Both the position numbers and the translations under genes were made by a program. The notes beneath the pieces were generated by a model. That model was not told the origin of the DNA and did not search any database. It worked only from the letters and a program-made list of their open reading frames with translations. Positions 14,828 to 23,480 of a DNA stretch of 38,033 nt are shown here, in pieces. The DNA is from Candidatus Zipacnadum vermilionense (GTDB taxonomy: Bacteria; Armatimonadota; Zipacnadia; Zipacnadales; Zipacnadaceae), in NCBI GenBank assembly GCA_029821755.1, contig JALGSV010000032.1:1-38033 (forward strand), read 5' to 3'. Every line of letters starts with the position of its first letter. Position 1 is the stretch's first letter.

Positions 14828-16315
14828 CTAATCCCGGTTTACCCGCCACAACCTCACCGGAGCCTCGAAGCCCCTTAGCTCTACCTCGCCCAGGTCCTCC
14901 CAGGCGACGGGTTCCGTCAGGTCCTGCCGGGTCTGCTCGCTTAGCACTACCTCTCCCGGGCCGGCTACCGACTGGATGCGGAAGGCGCGATTGACCTCCT
15001 GGCCGATCACCGTGTACTCGAGGCGCTGCTCGGAGCCGACCTCGCCGGCCACCACCTCGCCGCTGTTCAAGCCGATGCCCAGCCCTAGTTGGGGCCGGCC
15101 CTGGGCGGCGCGGCGGCGGTTGAGGACGGCTACCGCCTCCTGCATCCCCAGGGCGCAGCGCAACGCTCGCTGCGGATGGTCGGACTGCGGCAGGGGCGCG
15201 CCGAAGACTGCCATGATTCCGTCGCCCAGGAATTTGTCCAGCGTCCCCTGGTGCTGCAGAATCGCCTCCACCATCACCTCAAAGTACTGGTTGAGAGTGG
15301 CGATGACCTCCATCGGCGGCCAGCCCTCGCATTGGCGGGTGAAGCCGCGGACGTCAGCAAAAAGCACGGTGGCCTCCACCTTCTTCCCGCCCAGGTTGAC
15401 GGCCTCGGGGTCGGCCATGATGCGCCGGGCCACTTGCTCGCTCAGGTGCCGGACCAGCGCGCCCTTAAGTTGCTCTCGCTCCCGCAGGCCCCGGGCCATG
15501 TCGTTGAAGGTCTCCGCCAGTTGTTGGAACTCATCCCCGGTACGTATCTCGGCGCGCGCCTCGTAGTCGCCCTCGCCTACCGCCTGCACGCGCTCGGTCA
15601 GGTGCGAGAGCGGCCGGGTCACGCGGCGCGCCAGGGCCGCCCCCACCACCCACGAGACCACCAGGCCCAGCAGCAGGGCCTCCGCCGTGCCCAGCTTGAG
15701 TCGCCAGGTCAGCGCCCGCACCGTCTCCAAGGAGGCGTCCACGCCCACGATCCCCACCTGACGCCCGCCGCGGTCCCGTAGGGGAGCGTAGGCGGAGAGC
15801 CAGTCGCCCCATTCGTCCACCGCGGCCTGGCGCTCGGCGGTCGGCACCCCTTCGCGCAGGGCACGGAGCATCTCGGGCGTAGGGCGGTCAAAGAGGTCGC
15901 CCGGCCCGGGGGCGGGGAAGGGCGGGGCGGAGGAGAAGTCCAGTTCCATACTGCCGGGGGGATAGGAGTCCACCACAAAGTGGACCTCCTGGCCCTGCAG
16001 CCGCATGGTGTACAGGTCGGAGACGCGGTTGAGCCGATTGGCGCGGCGCAGTAACTGCAGTTGCTGTTGGAGCCGCCGGTAAGTCTCGGTATCGGCATCC
16101 GCGGCCGTCCGCACCCGCTCGTGAGCCTCCACGTCCAGGGCGACCGTGGAGCTCTCGGCCACGGCCAGGAGCTTGTGCCGGAACTCGCCCAACAGCGCTC
16201 CCCGCGCGAGGGCATAATAGAAGGCTGCTCCACACAGCACCAGGCCGCTGGTGAGCACCACCAGCGCCATGGTAAGCTTGATCTGGAATCTACGGCCTCG
16301 CAAGGGATATTCCAT
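14828..16315 (-). CDS. Membrane adenylate/guanylate cyclase (class III) with HAMP domain
   Basis: A 495-residue signal transducer that makes a cyclic nucleotide. It has an N-terminal membrane helix (about 14-36), an extracytoplasmic sensor region (38-207, CACHE-like), a second helix (about 211-229), a HAMP linker (230-282), and a class III cyclase domain (about 312-445). Metal-binding Asp321 (FADVRGFT) and Asp365 (KFLGDG), purine-contacting Lys361, and transition-state Asn442 and Arg446 are present. The usual adenine-specifying Asp of the IGDxVN motif is replaced by Gln439 (IGQEVN), so nucleotide preference is uncertain. No strong ribosome binding site is seen. The next genes on this strand are the sugar isomerase and oxidoreductase. 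Confidence 0.93.
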   Translation of the reverse strand: MEYPLRGRRFQIKLTMALVVLTSGLVLCGAAFYYALARGALLGEFRHKLLAVAESSTVALDVEAHERVRTAADADTETYRRLQQQLQLLRRANRLNRVSDLYTMRLQGQEVHFVVDSYPPGSMELDFSSAPPFPAPGPGDLFDRPTPEMLRALREGVPTAERQAAVDEWGDWLSAYAPLRDRGGRQVGIVGVDASLETVRALTWRLKLGTAEALLLGLVVSWVVGAALARRVTRPLSHLTERVQAVGEGDYEARAEIRTGDEFQQLAETFNDMARGLREREQLKGALVRHLSEQVARRIMADPEAVNLGGKKVEATVLFADVRGFTRQCEGWPPMEVIATLNQYFEVMVEAILQHQGTLDKFLGDGIMAVFGAPLPQSDHPQRALRCALGMQEAVAVLNRRRAAQGRPQLGLGIGLNSGEVVAGEVGSEQRLEYTVIGQEVNRAFRIQSVAGPGEVVLSEQTRQDLTEPVAWEDLGEVELRGFEAPVRLWRVNRD

Positions 16316-16424
16316 ATCGATGAGGCTTCGCGGCGCCGGCGCGTTTGCCGACGCCCGCGGCGTGGTACATTGAGAGCAGAGGACCTGCCCGCCCCCTTCA
16401 CGTCAGCAGGAGACTCTCTACGCC

Positions 16425-16982
16425 ATGCGCCTTGTTCTCTGCAGCGTGACCCTAGCCCTGCTTGCCTGCGCCGCCCGCGCCGGTGACAACGTACCGGGGC
16501 CGGGGGAGATCGGCGTCTACGGACAGGTCGTTTCCGTCGATACCGTCCGCGGCACCTTCACCCTGAACGTGTCCCAGTTCCGTACGCCCGGAGGGAAGGC
16601 CTGCCTGAACCCGCCCAAGCCCAAGGTGGTGAAGGTAGGGGCGCAAGCGGTGATGAGCTTCCTGGGCGAGGCTCCCGGTGGACGCGGCCCGGTAGCGTCC
16701 GACTGCCGGGTGGGACGGAGAGCGTACGCGGTGGGCGTGGACAGCGGAGCCGGGTCGGTACTGACCGCCCGCTGGGTGGCCCTGGGGACCCCCTCCGCCC
16801 CACCAGCAGTGCCGCCCGCCGTGGCGGGTCAATCCGCCCCCACCCAGCAGTCACCGGCTCCCGCCGCCTCGAGGCGGCAGGGACGCGACTTCCGCTCGCC
16901 CTGGTTTCTCTCCGGCGTGGCTCTACTGGCGCTGTCAGCGCTTGGCGGGATCCTCCTCGCCCGGCGGTACCTGCACTGGTAG
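16425..16982 (+). CDS. Exported protein with C-terminal membrane anchor, unknown function
   Basis: A 185-residue protein. It has a signal peptide (residues 1-20, ending AARA-GD), a beta-rich domain of about 100 residues beginning IGVYGQVVSVDTVRGTFTLNV, which looks like a small OB-like or barrel fold, a Pro/Ala/Gln-rich linker (about 125-155), and a C-terminal membrane helix (SPWFLSGVALLALSALGGILLA) followed by RRYLHW. The helix-plus-basic-tail ending is like cell-surface sorting signals, but there is no PEP motif before it. It starts 109 bp from, and divergently to, the cyclase gene. I do not recognise the family. Confidence 0.7.
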   Translation: MRLVLCSVTLALLACAARAGDNVPGPGEIGVYGQVVSVDTVRGTFTLNVSQFRTPGGKACLNPPKPKVVKVGAQAVMSFLGEAPGGRGPVASDCRVGRRAYAVGVDSGAGSVLTARWVALGTPSAPPAVPPAVAGQSAPTQQSPAPAASRRQGRDFRSPWFLSGVALLALSALGGILLARRYLHW

Positions 16983-17172
16983 ATCCCTGATCTTACCGGG
17001 GACGGGCCGGATGGGACCCGTCTCGCGCGCAAACGACGCGCGCAAGCCACCCATGCGGCCCCTCCACGAGGCTCCCAACACGCCCGGACTCACTTGCCCC
17101 TTCTCCTCGCCGCAAGAATATGTTAAGCTAACCAACAGTGCCAACTATGAATCCTCGAGGGAGGGGATTTCT

Positions 17173-17370
17173 ATGGTGTTCCTGGCTCGTTTGGCGATCC
17201 TGCTGGCCGTAGTGTCGCTGATTCTGGGTACGGTGAGCCGCTACTTGGAGATAGACTTGCTGCCCATCGGCGCGCCCCTGACCTGGCTACGCCTGGCCGG
17301 GGTCCTGCTGCTATTCGCCCTCGCCCTGCTGCTGGACCAGGTCCTGACGCACCTGCAAACCAAGGACTAG
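17173..17370 (+). CDS. Small two-helix membrane protein
   Basis: A 65-residue hydrophobic protein with two predicted membrane helices (about residues 3-21 and 37-58) and a short polar tail HLQTKD. The start has a strong GAGGGAGGGG Shine-Dalgarno stretch before the ATG. The longer open frame upstream is Arg/Pro-rich and unlikely to be coding. A GTTA-AGC-TAAC palindrome lies about 45 bp upstream and could be an operator. The function is unknown. Confidence 0.65.
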   Translation: MVFLARLAILLAVVSLILGTVSRYLEIDLLPIGAPLTWLRLAGVLLLFALALLLDQVLTHLQTKD

Positions 17371-17399
17371 GGCCGGCGCCGTCTCCCGCCCAGCGCACC

Positions 17400-17443
17400 A
17401 AAAAGGGGACCAATGCGTTCCCCCTCGGGGGGCATTCGTCCCC
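17400..17443 (-). terminator. Rho-independent terminator of the PEP-CTERM protease gene
   Basis: Read on the minus strand: GGGGAC...GTCCCC outer stem, GCATT/AATGC-type middle pairs and CCCCC/GGGGG core, followed by TTTTT (plus-strand A at 17400-17404). It lies 28 bp after the stop of the minus-strand metalloprotease gene and between convergent genes. Confidence 0.8.
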
Positions 17444-17471
17444 GGTGCTTCCCTGCCGTTCCGCCGTTGCC

Positions 17472-18677
17472 CTACTTCTTCCTCCGCCGCAGTCTCGCCA
17501 CCGCCCCGACCAGCCCCAACCCCACCAGGATCAGCGTCCCCGGCTCCGGCACCCGCGAGTCGTCCAGCGTGGCGAAGAGGGCGTAGTTGCCCGTATCCGT
17601 GCTGCCATCGCGCACTTGCAGGTAGTAGGTCCCGTCCTGCTGCAGTAGGTAGTTGAGCAGGATCGAGTCGCCGCTGTACACGGTGCCCCCGTTGAAGGTA
17701 TTGCCGCTGAAGTAGATGTCGTCGTTGCTGAACAGCACCGTGCTTCCGTCGGGGGCGTAGAGGGTCAGGAGCGAGTCAATCGAGTCGACGAAGCGCACCT
17801 GGCTGATAGTATTGGCCGTGAACATCTCGTTGCGCTGGCCGGTGAAACTGTAGTAGTCGTACTCGCCGGCGGCGCTGAGGCTACCGTACCCGGCGAAGCC
17901 GTATACGTCAGAGATAGGCAGGTAACCGAAGGGCAGCGCCAGGGCGGTGCCTACCGTATCGTGCGCCCCGACCGGCTCGTAGTAGTTGGTCCCCGGGCTG
18001 GCGGTCAGACCGTCGGCGTACTCCAGTTTCGCCAGCTCCAGGGTGCTGAAGGTGCGCAAGGTTTCCCGGCCCGCCTCCCCCAGACCGGTCGGACCGGTGG
18101 CCATGATGTGCTCATTCTGCCAGCCCTGGGTGTTGGAGTAGGTGGTGGGGTCGATGCGGCGGTCGCCGTAGGCATCGGGGTGCTGCAGGCCCAGGTTGTG
18201 CCCTAGCTCGTGGGCCGCCGTCCCCGCCAGGGCGGTGGTGAGCTGGGCGATCTGCTGATCGCGGTTGACCGAGCCGCTGAACTCGTTGATGGTGAAGTCG
18301 AAGTTCGTGGAGTAGATGCTGGCGGAGTCGTTCAGGTTGAGGTTGAGCCAGTCAATCTCCTGTGCCTGGCCGAGCAGGCCGCGGTTAGTAGTGCTGACGC
18401 CGAAGTGGATGCTCTCGTAGTCTCCGGTGGGCAGTGTATCCGTGAAGGAGATGTCGAAGCCCGAATAGATGGTGTTGCACTGACCCTGGATGGTGCTCTT
18501 GATCAACGTCTGCTCGAGGGCGGTGAAGGGGTCGACGGTGGCGTAAGCGGCCAGTTCACTCAGGCGCGTGGAGAAACCGGTGTAGTCGAGCCAGACGGAG
18601 ATGCTGGCCTGGGTGCTGAGGGTGACCCAAACCAGACTGCAGGCGACGAGTATCCAATAGGGCTTACGAACGCGCAT
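17472..18677 (-). CDS. PEP-CTERM-anchored metalloprotease (HELGHNLGLQH)
   Basis: A 401-residue secreted zinc metalloprotease-like protein. It has a signal peptide (about 1-24), a metzincin-type zinc site HELGHNLGLQH at 156-166 (three His ligands plus Glu157), a downstream beta-rich region with a pre-peptidase-like C-terminal segment (EYDYYSFTGQRNE... TYYLQVRDGS), and a PEP-CTERM sorting signal at the end: VPEPGTLILVGLGLVGAVARLRRRKK (about 376-401). The signal implies export, then cutting and anchoring by an exosortase. The ATG at 18677 is preceded by AGGAG 11 bp upstream, and a consensus promoter lies 59 bp upstream. The longer frame to 18767 lacks this support. Confidence 0.9.
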   Translation of the reverse strand: MRVRKPYWILVACSLVWVTLSTQASISVWLDYTGFSTRLSELAAYATVDPFTALEQTLIKSTIQGQCNTIYSGFDISFTDTLPTGDYESIHFGVSTTNRGLLGQAQEIDWLNLNLNDSASIYSTNFDFTINEFSGSVNRDQQIAQLTTALAGTAAHELGHNLGLQHPDAYGDRRIDPTTYSNTQGWQNEHIMATGPTGLGEAGRETLRTFSTLELAKLEYADGLTASPGTNYYEPVGAHDTVGTALALPFGYLPISDVYGFAGYGSLSAAGEYDYYSFTGQRNEMFTANTISQVRFVDSIDSLLTLYAPDGSTVLFSNDDIYFSGNTFNGGTVYSGDSILLNYLLQQDGTYYLQVRDGSTDTGNYALFATLDDSRVPEPGTLILVGLGLVGAVARLRRRKK

Positions 18678-18735
18678 GAGGCACTGCTCTCCTGGAGGCG
18701 CCCGGTCTGCCTCCTCCCCTCGGAATGTCGGGGCC

Positions 18736-18764
18736 ATTGTAGGCACGACGGTGTCGGGTGTCAA
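18736..18764 (-). promoter_or_regulatory. Sigma-70 promoter of the PEP-CTERM protease gene
   Basis: On the minus strand: TTGACA (18764-18759), 17-bp spacer, TACAAT (18741-18736). The predicted start near 18729 gives a leader of about 50 nt to the ATG at 18677. Confidence 0.78.
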
Positions 18765-18825
18765 CACACGGCCTGCGCCGGGGTGCGGTCCCTATTTGTC
18801 GGCGATCGGCCGACGACGGCTCGGA

Positions 18826-18845
18826 CACAGGTCTGGAGACCTGTG
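18826..18845. repeat. Intergenic palindrome CACAGGTCT/AGACCTGTG
   Basis: A 9-bp perfect inverted repeat with a GG centre, between the protease promoter and the insertion element. It has no T-run. It is one of several such gene-free palindromes in the window. Confidence 0.6.
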
Positions 18846-18893
18846 CCACTAGGGCCGCCCCGGCGGCTAACCTGCCGGGGGGAGGGCGGGGCC

Positions 18894-20398
18894 GCATACG
18901 AGTGGCCGTCCCTCAATTGCTCGGCGGTTGCGCCTTTAGGCCGCCGAGGCCGAGTGCCCGGCGGTTAGACGATAGGTTACCCAGCGATGCAGGCGAAAAG
19001 CCCACAAAATAAGCGCAGTGGCGGGCGGTTGCGGCCCCTGGTGGCCGCCCTCGCTGCCTGCCCCGGCCCCCGCCTGGATCAGTTTGCGCAAGTTGTGCCC
19101 GATGCAGGTCAGCGACCACTCCGCCTGCGCCCCACTTGTGCCTCGCAACAGGAACCGGCGCAGGCCCCAGTTGTGCTTGAAGCGGCCGAAAACCGGTTCC
19201 ACAATCTGCTTGCGCTGAGCGTACATCGCCTGCCCCGCCTCGCTGGCCATCCGACGCTCCAGCCGCCCCCGCGCCGAGTCGGCCAGCGGTACATGCACTT
19301 CCTTCTTCCCGCACCGGGCCCGGCAGGCCGCAGCCTGCGGACAGCTCCGGCACTGGTGGGTCCGATAGATTTGCCGGCCCTCCCGCACCCGACAGGGGCG
19401 CAGCCACTGGCCGGCCGGACAGCGGTAGGCCCCCGCGGCCTCCACCCACTCCAACTCGGCGGCGCCGCTGGCCCGGCGCGGCAGGTACAACCGCGTTCCG
19501 GTCGCCTCCAGCCGGGCTACATCCACCTCGGTCAGGTACCCGCCGTCGGCGCTCACGGCTTGCGGCGGCTGCCCGCAGTTGTCCTGCACTTGCTGGGCCA
19601 GCGGCCCCAGCAGCCCCTGGTCCGCCGGTTCGGTCCGCACCTGTTGCGCCACGATCACCGGGTGGTCGGCGTCCACCGCGAGCTGAGCGTTGTAGGCCGG
19701 GATGAGGCCCTCGCTGCTGTGCATGAAGCCGGCTTCCTCCGTCGCCGCGGCGGGCATAGAGGCGGGCTCCCCGGGCGGCTCCTCGGGCAAATCGCCGTCG
19801 GCTACTTTCGCCTCGGCCAGCGCCTGGCGCAACTCGGCCAGCGCCGAGGCCAGCCCCGCTTTGCTGCGGTTGGCCCGCAGCTTGGTGCCGTCGATCGCGA
19901 CGTGCGCGAGGCTCACCAACCCCGCCGCCTGGCACAGGCCGACGGTCTGCTCGAACAAGCTATCGAAGTCAGCGGCATGGCGCTGGCGGAAGCGGCACAA
20001 GGTGCGAAAGTCCGGCCGCAGGCCGTGGGCCAGGAACTTGAAAGCGTCATCGCGCTGACAGGCCCGGTCTAGCTGTCGACTGCTGCGCAGGCCCAGGCAG
20101 CAGCCATAGACCCAGACTTTGAACAGCACGCGCGGCGGGAAGGCCGGGTGGCCGACTCACGCATAAGCGGCGTCCAGGGCGGCAAAGTCCAACTGGTCGA
20201 CGGCGGCGTCGAACGCCAGTAACTCGGGGGCGGCGACGACGACCTGGCGTAAGCTGAAATACGCCATTTGATACTGGTCCCGGTCGGGCAGATCGAAGAA
20301 GCGTCCGTCACTGATCATGCCCTCTATTTCGCCAGCCACCGCCGCGTACCCTGTTAGAACCAGGCCAAGGGCCGAATTGTGGGACGACCACTACATGC
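18894..20398 (-). mobile_element. IS1182-like insertion sequence
   Basis: About 1.5 kb bounded by imperfect terminal inverted repeats. The left end 18894-18925 (GCATACGAGTGGCCGTCCC...) aligns with the reverse complement of 20371-20398 (GCATGTAGTGGTCGTCCCA...), sharing GCAT, AGTGG, CGTCCC, CAATT and CGGC in order. It encloses one transposase frame on the minus strand. I see no clear target-site duplication; the flanks are G- or C-rich on both sides. Confidence 0.8.
18936..20318 (-). pseudogene. IS1182-like DDE transposase, interrupted by an in-frame TGA
   Basis: The transposase frame runs from about 20318 (ATG before ISDGRFFDLPD; a GTG at 20339 is also in frame) to 18936. An N-terminal DUF772-like helix-turn-helix half is followed by a DDE catalytic core with Asp in AIDGTKLRAN, Asp in SADGGYLTEVD, and Glu in QIVEPVFGRFKHNWGLRR. 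A Cys-rich insert (CRSCPQAAACRARC) is typical of the family. At 20159-20157 a TGA interrupts the same frame, between DFAALDAAYA and VGHPAFPPRVLFKVW; homologous elements usually have a small residue there, so a GGA-to-TGA change fits. Translation could only resume at a later start (20129), which would lack the N-terminus. The element is therefore probably inactive on its own. Confidence 0.82.
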
Positions 20399-20471
20399 CG
20401 CCCCCCCTGCAACTACCGTCTGCCTTCCCTTTCCCGCCTCTCCCCGCGCGCCGGGTAAGGCTCCCCGCCGT

Positions 20472-21206
20472 TTACCCCGCCGGCACCAGCAGCACCAGCA
20501 TCCGCGGGACGCCCTGCTCGCCGCCGGGCCAGGGGCGGCCGTACTGGAAGTGGACCACCACCTGGCCCTCGTGCATCGTACGGAAGACCCAGCGGTGGCT
20601 GCCGCCGGCACCGGGCAAGACCCGGCCGGGGCGGGGATGGTAGCGGTCTACCAGCTTGCGCAGGGCCGTGGCCGGGTTCCACCAGGACCGCCAGCCAAAG
20701 CCGGTGGTGGGATTCTCCGGCAGGACCACGGTCACCAGTTCGTTCACATCCACCACATGGTTGGGGACGAAGTCGGCTTGGGTGAGCTTGACCGGCTGCT
20801 TGTGCGAACCCCCCGTGCCGCCCGCCTGGCCGACGATGTGCACGTGCAGGCTGCGAGGCAGCTCGGACTCGCCGCCGGCCCAGGGCCGCGCGTACCGGAT
20901 AGCCACCCACACCTCCCCCGGCGCCATCGCCACCAGGGTGAAGAAGTGCGTCCCACCGCTCCCGACCCGGGCTCCCGCCGGCGCGGCGACGTACTCATCA
21001 CGGGTCTGCCGCAGCGCCTCCGCCGGGGCCCAGGTGATGGTCCACTGGTAGCCGGTAGTCGGGTTCTCCGCCAGGGCCAGTTGCAGTTCCTGCCCGGTCT
21101 GCAGGCCGACGTCCTGGAGCAGGTCGCCCTCGCGCAGCAGCAGGTTCGCCCCCGCCGGGGCGAGCAGGACCAGTAACAACGGACAGCAAGCGAGTGAGAG
21201 TCTCAT
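20472..21206 (-). CDS. Exported tandem chagasin-like cysteine-protease inhibitor
   Basis: A 244-residue protein with signal peptide (about 1-20) and two chagasin/I42 inhibitor domains in tandem (about 25-125 and 140-240). In each domain all three loops that block papain-type proteases are visible: NPTTG(Y/F)xW (48-55 and 165-172), G(S/A)GG (82-85 and 199-202) and RPWxGGE (107-113 and 224-230). It should inhibit papain-family cysteine proteases outside the cytoplasm, either its own or those of competitors or predators. The ATG at 21206 has AAGGAG 7 bp upstream; a GTG 18 bp earlier is less likely. It is the last of four exported-protein genes on this strand. Confidence 0.9.
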   Translation of the reverse strand: MRLSLACCPLLLVLLAPAGANLLLREGDLLQDVGLQTGQELQLALAENPTTGYQWTITWAPAEALRQTRDEYVAAPAGARVGSGGTHFFTLVAMAPGEVWVAIRYARPWAGGESELPRSLHVHIVGQAGGTGGSHKQPVKLTQADFVPNHVVDVNELVTVVLPENPTTGFGWRSWWNPATALRKLVDRYHPRPGRVLPGAGGSHRWVFRTMHEGQVVVHFQYGRPWPGGEQGVPRMLVLLVPAG

Positions 21207-21278
21207 CCGGTTTCTCCTTCTCACGGATACGGGCGGCCGCGGGCGGCGCGGTCTGCGTGTACGACGCGGTGGCCCCCT

Positions 21279-22040
21279 CTACATCTTCGGCATATTGGGC
21301 ATCCCGGGCATGCCCTCGGTCACCTTGATGTCCTTGGGCAGCACGAATTCGCTATCCGGCACCGCATTTATCTTGTCGTACTTGTGAAGGATGACCTGCT
21401 TGCCCGTCTGCATCTGCCGGGGCAGGCCATACTCCTTGTCTATCCAGACGGTCGCGCTGGCGCCCGCCGCTCCCGGCGTCGTATGCTTCCAGCACTCGAC
21501 GCCGTCCAGCGTGTCCGTGGTCCAGGCGGGGGCTTCCAGGTCTTTCAGGTCCGACATCTTGGGCATATTCGACATGCCGGGCATCTCGCCTTCAGATCCC
21601 TCGGCCTCTTTGTTGGGGCTTTCCATCTTCATCGCTGTCTTGGCCTTGGGGTCCACCATGTACGTGACGTTCTTGTCCATCAGCATCAGCATGTACCCGG
21701 TGCCGCCGGGAATATCGGCCTTCATCGCCACCGGCTTGCCGTTCTCCATCTTCATGTAGTGCTTACCCATGTCCTTGCCGTCTATGGTCATGGTCATGAT
21801 GTAGCTCTTGAGCTGGGCGTGCTTGGCGGCGAAGTCGGCCGCAGGGCCCTCGTCTTTACCGGTCTCGCCGGCGGCGGGGGTGGTCTCCCCCGGGCCGGAG
21901 CTTGCCGGGCCGCCGGGGGGCCCCGCGGCAGGGCCTCCCGCCGAGGTCACCGGTGTCTGTCCCCGTTTCGGGCAACCGAGGGAAACCGCCAGAACTACCA
22001 GTAGAACGATCAGCACAACCAGTTGCAGTGCACGTGTCAT
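21279..22040 (-). CDS. Methionine-rich lipoprotein, LolA-like sorting-domain family
   Basis: A 253-residue lipoprotein with lipobox VSLGC (Cys23), then a Gly/Pro/Ala-rich linker (about 25-62). The folded part (about 65-245) contains YIMTMTIDGKDMGKHYMKMENGKP, a run typical of outer-membrane-lipoprotein-sorting/LolA-like beta sheets, and VECWKHTTPG...ATVWIDKEYGLPRQMQTG, the classic x-WIDxxxGLPxR motif of that superfamily. It is unusually Met-rich, with MPGMSNMPKM in the middle and MPGMPNMPKM at the C-terminus. The start has GGGAGG 8 bp upstream. It is a paralogue of the next gene upstream and probably sits in the same transcript. The function is unknown; lipid handling is one family role. Confidence 0.78.
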   Translation of the reverse strand: MTRALQLVVLIVLLVVLAVSLGCPKRGQTPVTSAGGPAAGPPGGPASSGPGETTPAAGETGKDEGPAADFAAKHAQLKSYIMTMTIDGKDMGKHYMKMENGKPVAMKADIPGGTGYMLMLMDKNVTYMVDPKAKTAMKMESPNKEAEGSEGEMPGMSNMPKMSDLKDLEAPAWTTDTLDGVECWKHTTPGAAGASATVWIDKEYGLPRQMQTGKQVILHKYDKINAVPDSEFVLPKDIKVTEGMPGMPNMPKM

Positions 22041-22120
22041 TCGTCATTCCTCCCTTACGTGAGTGGGTACGGCCGGCCTCCGCAGGGAGCCGGAGGCTTG
22101 CACCGAGCCCTACCCGTGGC

Positions 22121-22963
22121 CTAGTGGGCCGGGGTCAGCGCTGGGGCCGGACTGGTCTCACCGGCCTCCGCCGGCGCCGGTTGGCTCGGCGGAGGCGGCG
22201 CGGCCGTGGTGCCGGTGGCATGAGTGGCCGGAGGCGTAGCGGCCGTGCCCGTCGTCGCCGGCACGGTGATCTCCTTGACCTCGTAGCCGGTCGGCATCGT
22301 GAAGACGCTTTCCGGTAGCTGGTCGATCTTCTCGTGGGTGTACATGGTCACGACCTGACCGTGCGTCGCTTTCTGTGGCAGGCCGTTCTTCTTGTCCATC
22401 CACATTTGGACCTGCGTGCCTTTGTCGTCAGTCCAGTCCAGCCGCCAGCACTCGACCTGCCCCAGCTTGTCGTCGCTGATGATCGGGTTCTTGGCGGCCA
22501 GAGCCATGGGGCTGATCAGCTTGCCCAGGTAGCCCTTGCCCTGCTTGCCCAGGGCCTGCTTGGTAGCAGTCTCCTTGCTCGTATTCAGCAGGTACTGGGC
22601 CTGCTCGGCGCGCAGCACCAGGATGTACCCGCTGGAGGTGGTCGCCCGGACCACCGAGGGCTTGCCTGCCTCGGCCTTGACCGCCGCTTTCATGACGGTC
22701 TTGTCGCCGATCTTGATGGTGACGTTGTAGTTGAGCACTTTCTCATGGGCGGCCACGATCTTTCCCATCTCCCCGGTGGGAGCCGTGGGCGTTACCGTGG
22801 TGGCGTCGGGTGACTCCGTTCCCGGAGTGGCAGGAACGGCATTGGGCAGATTCGGGTTCACGGGCAGAGGCGGAGGGGCCGGGGTGCGGGGACAGCCCGC
22901 GACCATCGTCACCAATGCCAGCAGGGCCAACAACACTACAGCTACCAGTACCAAACGCGACAT
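22121..22963 (-). CDS. Lipoprotein, LolA-like sorting-domain family (paralogue)
   Basis: A 280-residue lipoprotein with lipobox MVAGC (Cys24) and a Pro-rich linker. The domain (about 65-240) parallels the downstream paralogue: VLNYNVTIKIGDKTVMKAAVKAEAGKP, YILVLRAEQAQYLLN, QVECWRLDWTDDKGTQVQMWMDKKNGLPQKA, and VTMYTHEKIDQLPESVFTMPTGYEV. It ends in a low-complexity Ala/Thr/Pro tail (about 245-280). GGGAGGGAG precedes the ATG. The pair probably arose by duplication. The low-complexity ends suggest an extended surface or periplasmic spacer. Confidence 0.78.
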   Translation of the reverse strand: MSRLVLVAVVLLALLALVTMVAGCPRTPAPPPLPVNPNLPNAVPATPGTESPDATTVTPTAPTGEMGKIVAAHEKVLNYNVTIKIGDKTVMKAAVKAEAGKPSVVRATTSSGYILVLRAEQAQYLLNTSKETATKQALGKQGKGYLGKLISPMALAAKNPIISDDKLGQVECWRLDWTDDKGTQVQMWMDKKNGLPQKATHGQVVTMYTHEKIDQLPESVFTMPTGYEVKEITVPATTGTAATPPATHATGTTAAPPPPSQPAPAEAGETSPAPALTPAH

Positions 22964-23061
22964 GGGAATCTCCCTCCCTGTAATGGCGGGCCGCCGCGCT
23001 GGCGGCCCTCGTACACGTCCGCCAGGTTGTCAGACACCGTGGGACTCGTACTGGCAGGCGC

Positions 23062-23105
23062 GGGCGGGTATTCCGCGGAGATACGGCCCCGCGGAATACC
23101 CGCCC
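23062..23105. repeat. 17-bp perfect intergenic inverted repeat
   Basis: GGGCGGGTATTCCGCGG (23062-23078) and its exact complement at 23089-23105, with a 10-nt loop. It directly abuts the stop of the small lipoprotein gene at 23106, so it may end or stabilise that transcript, but there is no T-run. Confidence 0.75.
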
Positions 23106-23330
23106 TCACCGGTTACTCGCGCGCTCAAAAGCCGGCGCGGGGCCCATGGTCTTGCCCGCAGCCGGGCCAGCGGGCTTGGCGGGCGCCGCCGGCGTCTCGG
23201 GTACGCCGGGGGTGGTAGCGGCATGGGGGACGGGGGCCGTGGCCTCGGGCACCGTCTTCTTCCCACATCCGGCCCCCAGGGCCACGAGCAGGGCGAACAG
23301 AGCAATCGCCAACAGAATCGAGCGGAACAT
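23106..23330 (-). CDS. Small lipoprotein
   Basis: A 74-residue protein made of a hydrophobic leader with lipobox LGAGC (Cys22) and then a Lys/Pro/Ala/Thr-rich unfolded tail. It resembles the linker parts of the two larger lipoproteins downstream. GGAGGAAG lies about 8 bp before the ATG. It is the first gene of the minus-strand exported-protein group. A longer open frame upstream to 23486 has no ribosome binding site. Function unknown. Confidence 0.62.
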   Translation of the reverse strand: MFRSILLAIALFALLVALGAGCGKKTVPEATAPVPHAATTPGVPETPAAPAKPAGPAAGKTMGPAPAFERASNR

Positions 23331-23480
23331 AAGGTCTTCCTCCAAAGCAGAGACGAACCTGGGGCTTCTGGGCGAGTGCAAGCACTTCTTCGCCTTCCGC
23401 GCAGTTTCTCCTGCCGCTACGCAGGGTTTTATCCTCTTCTTGGTGAAAATAGCGCTCACTAACGTTGGCAAGTTTTCCCT

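Noticed and set aside
20157-20159. Alternative genetic code or selenocysteine reading of the TGA in the transposase
   Set aside because: Many genes in the window end at TGA, there is no SECIS-like hairpin after it that I can see, and Cys/Sec is not expected at that position.
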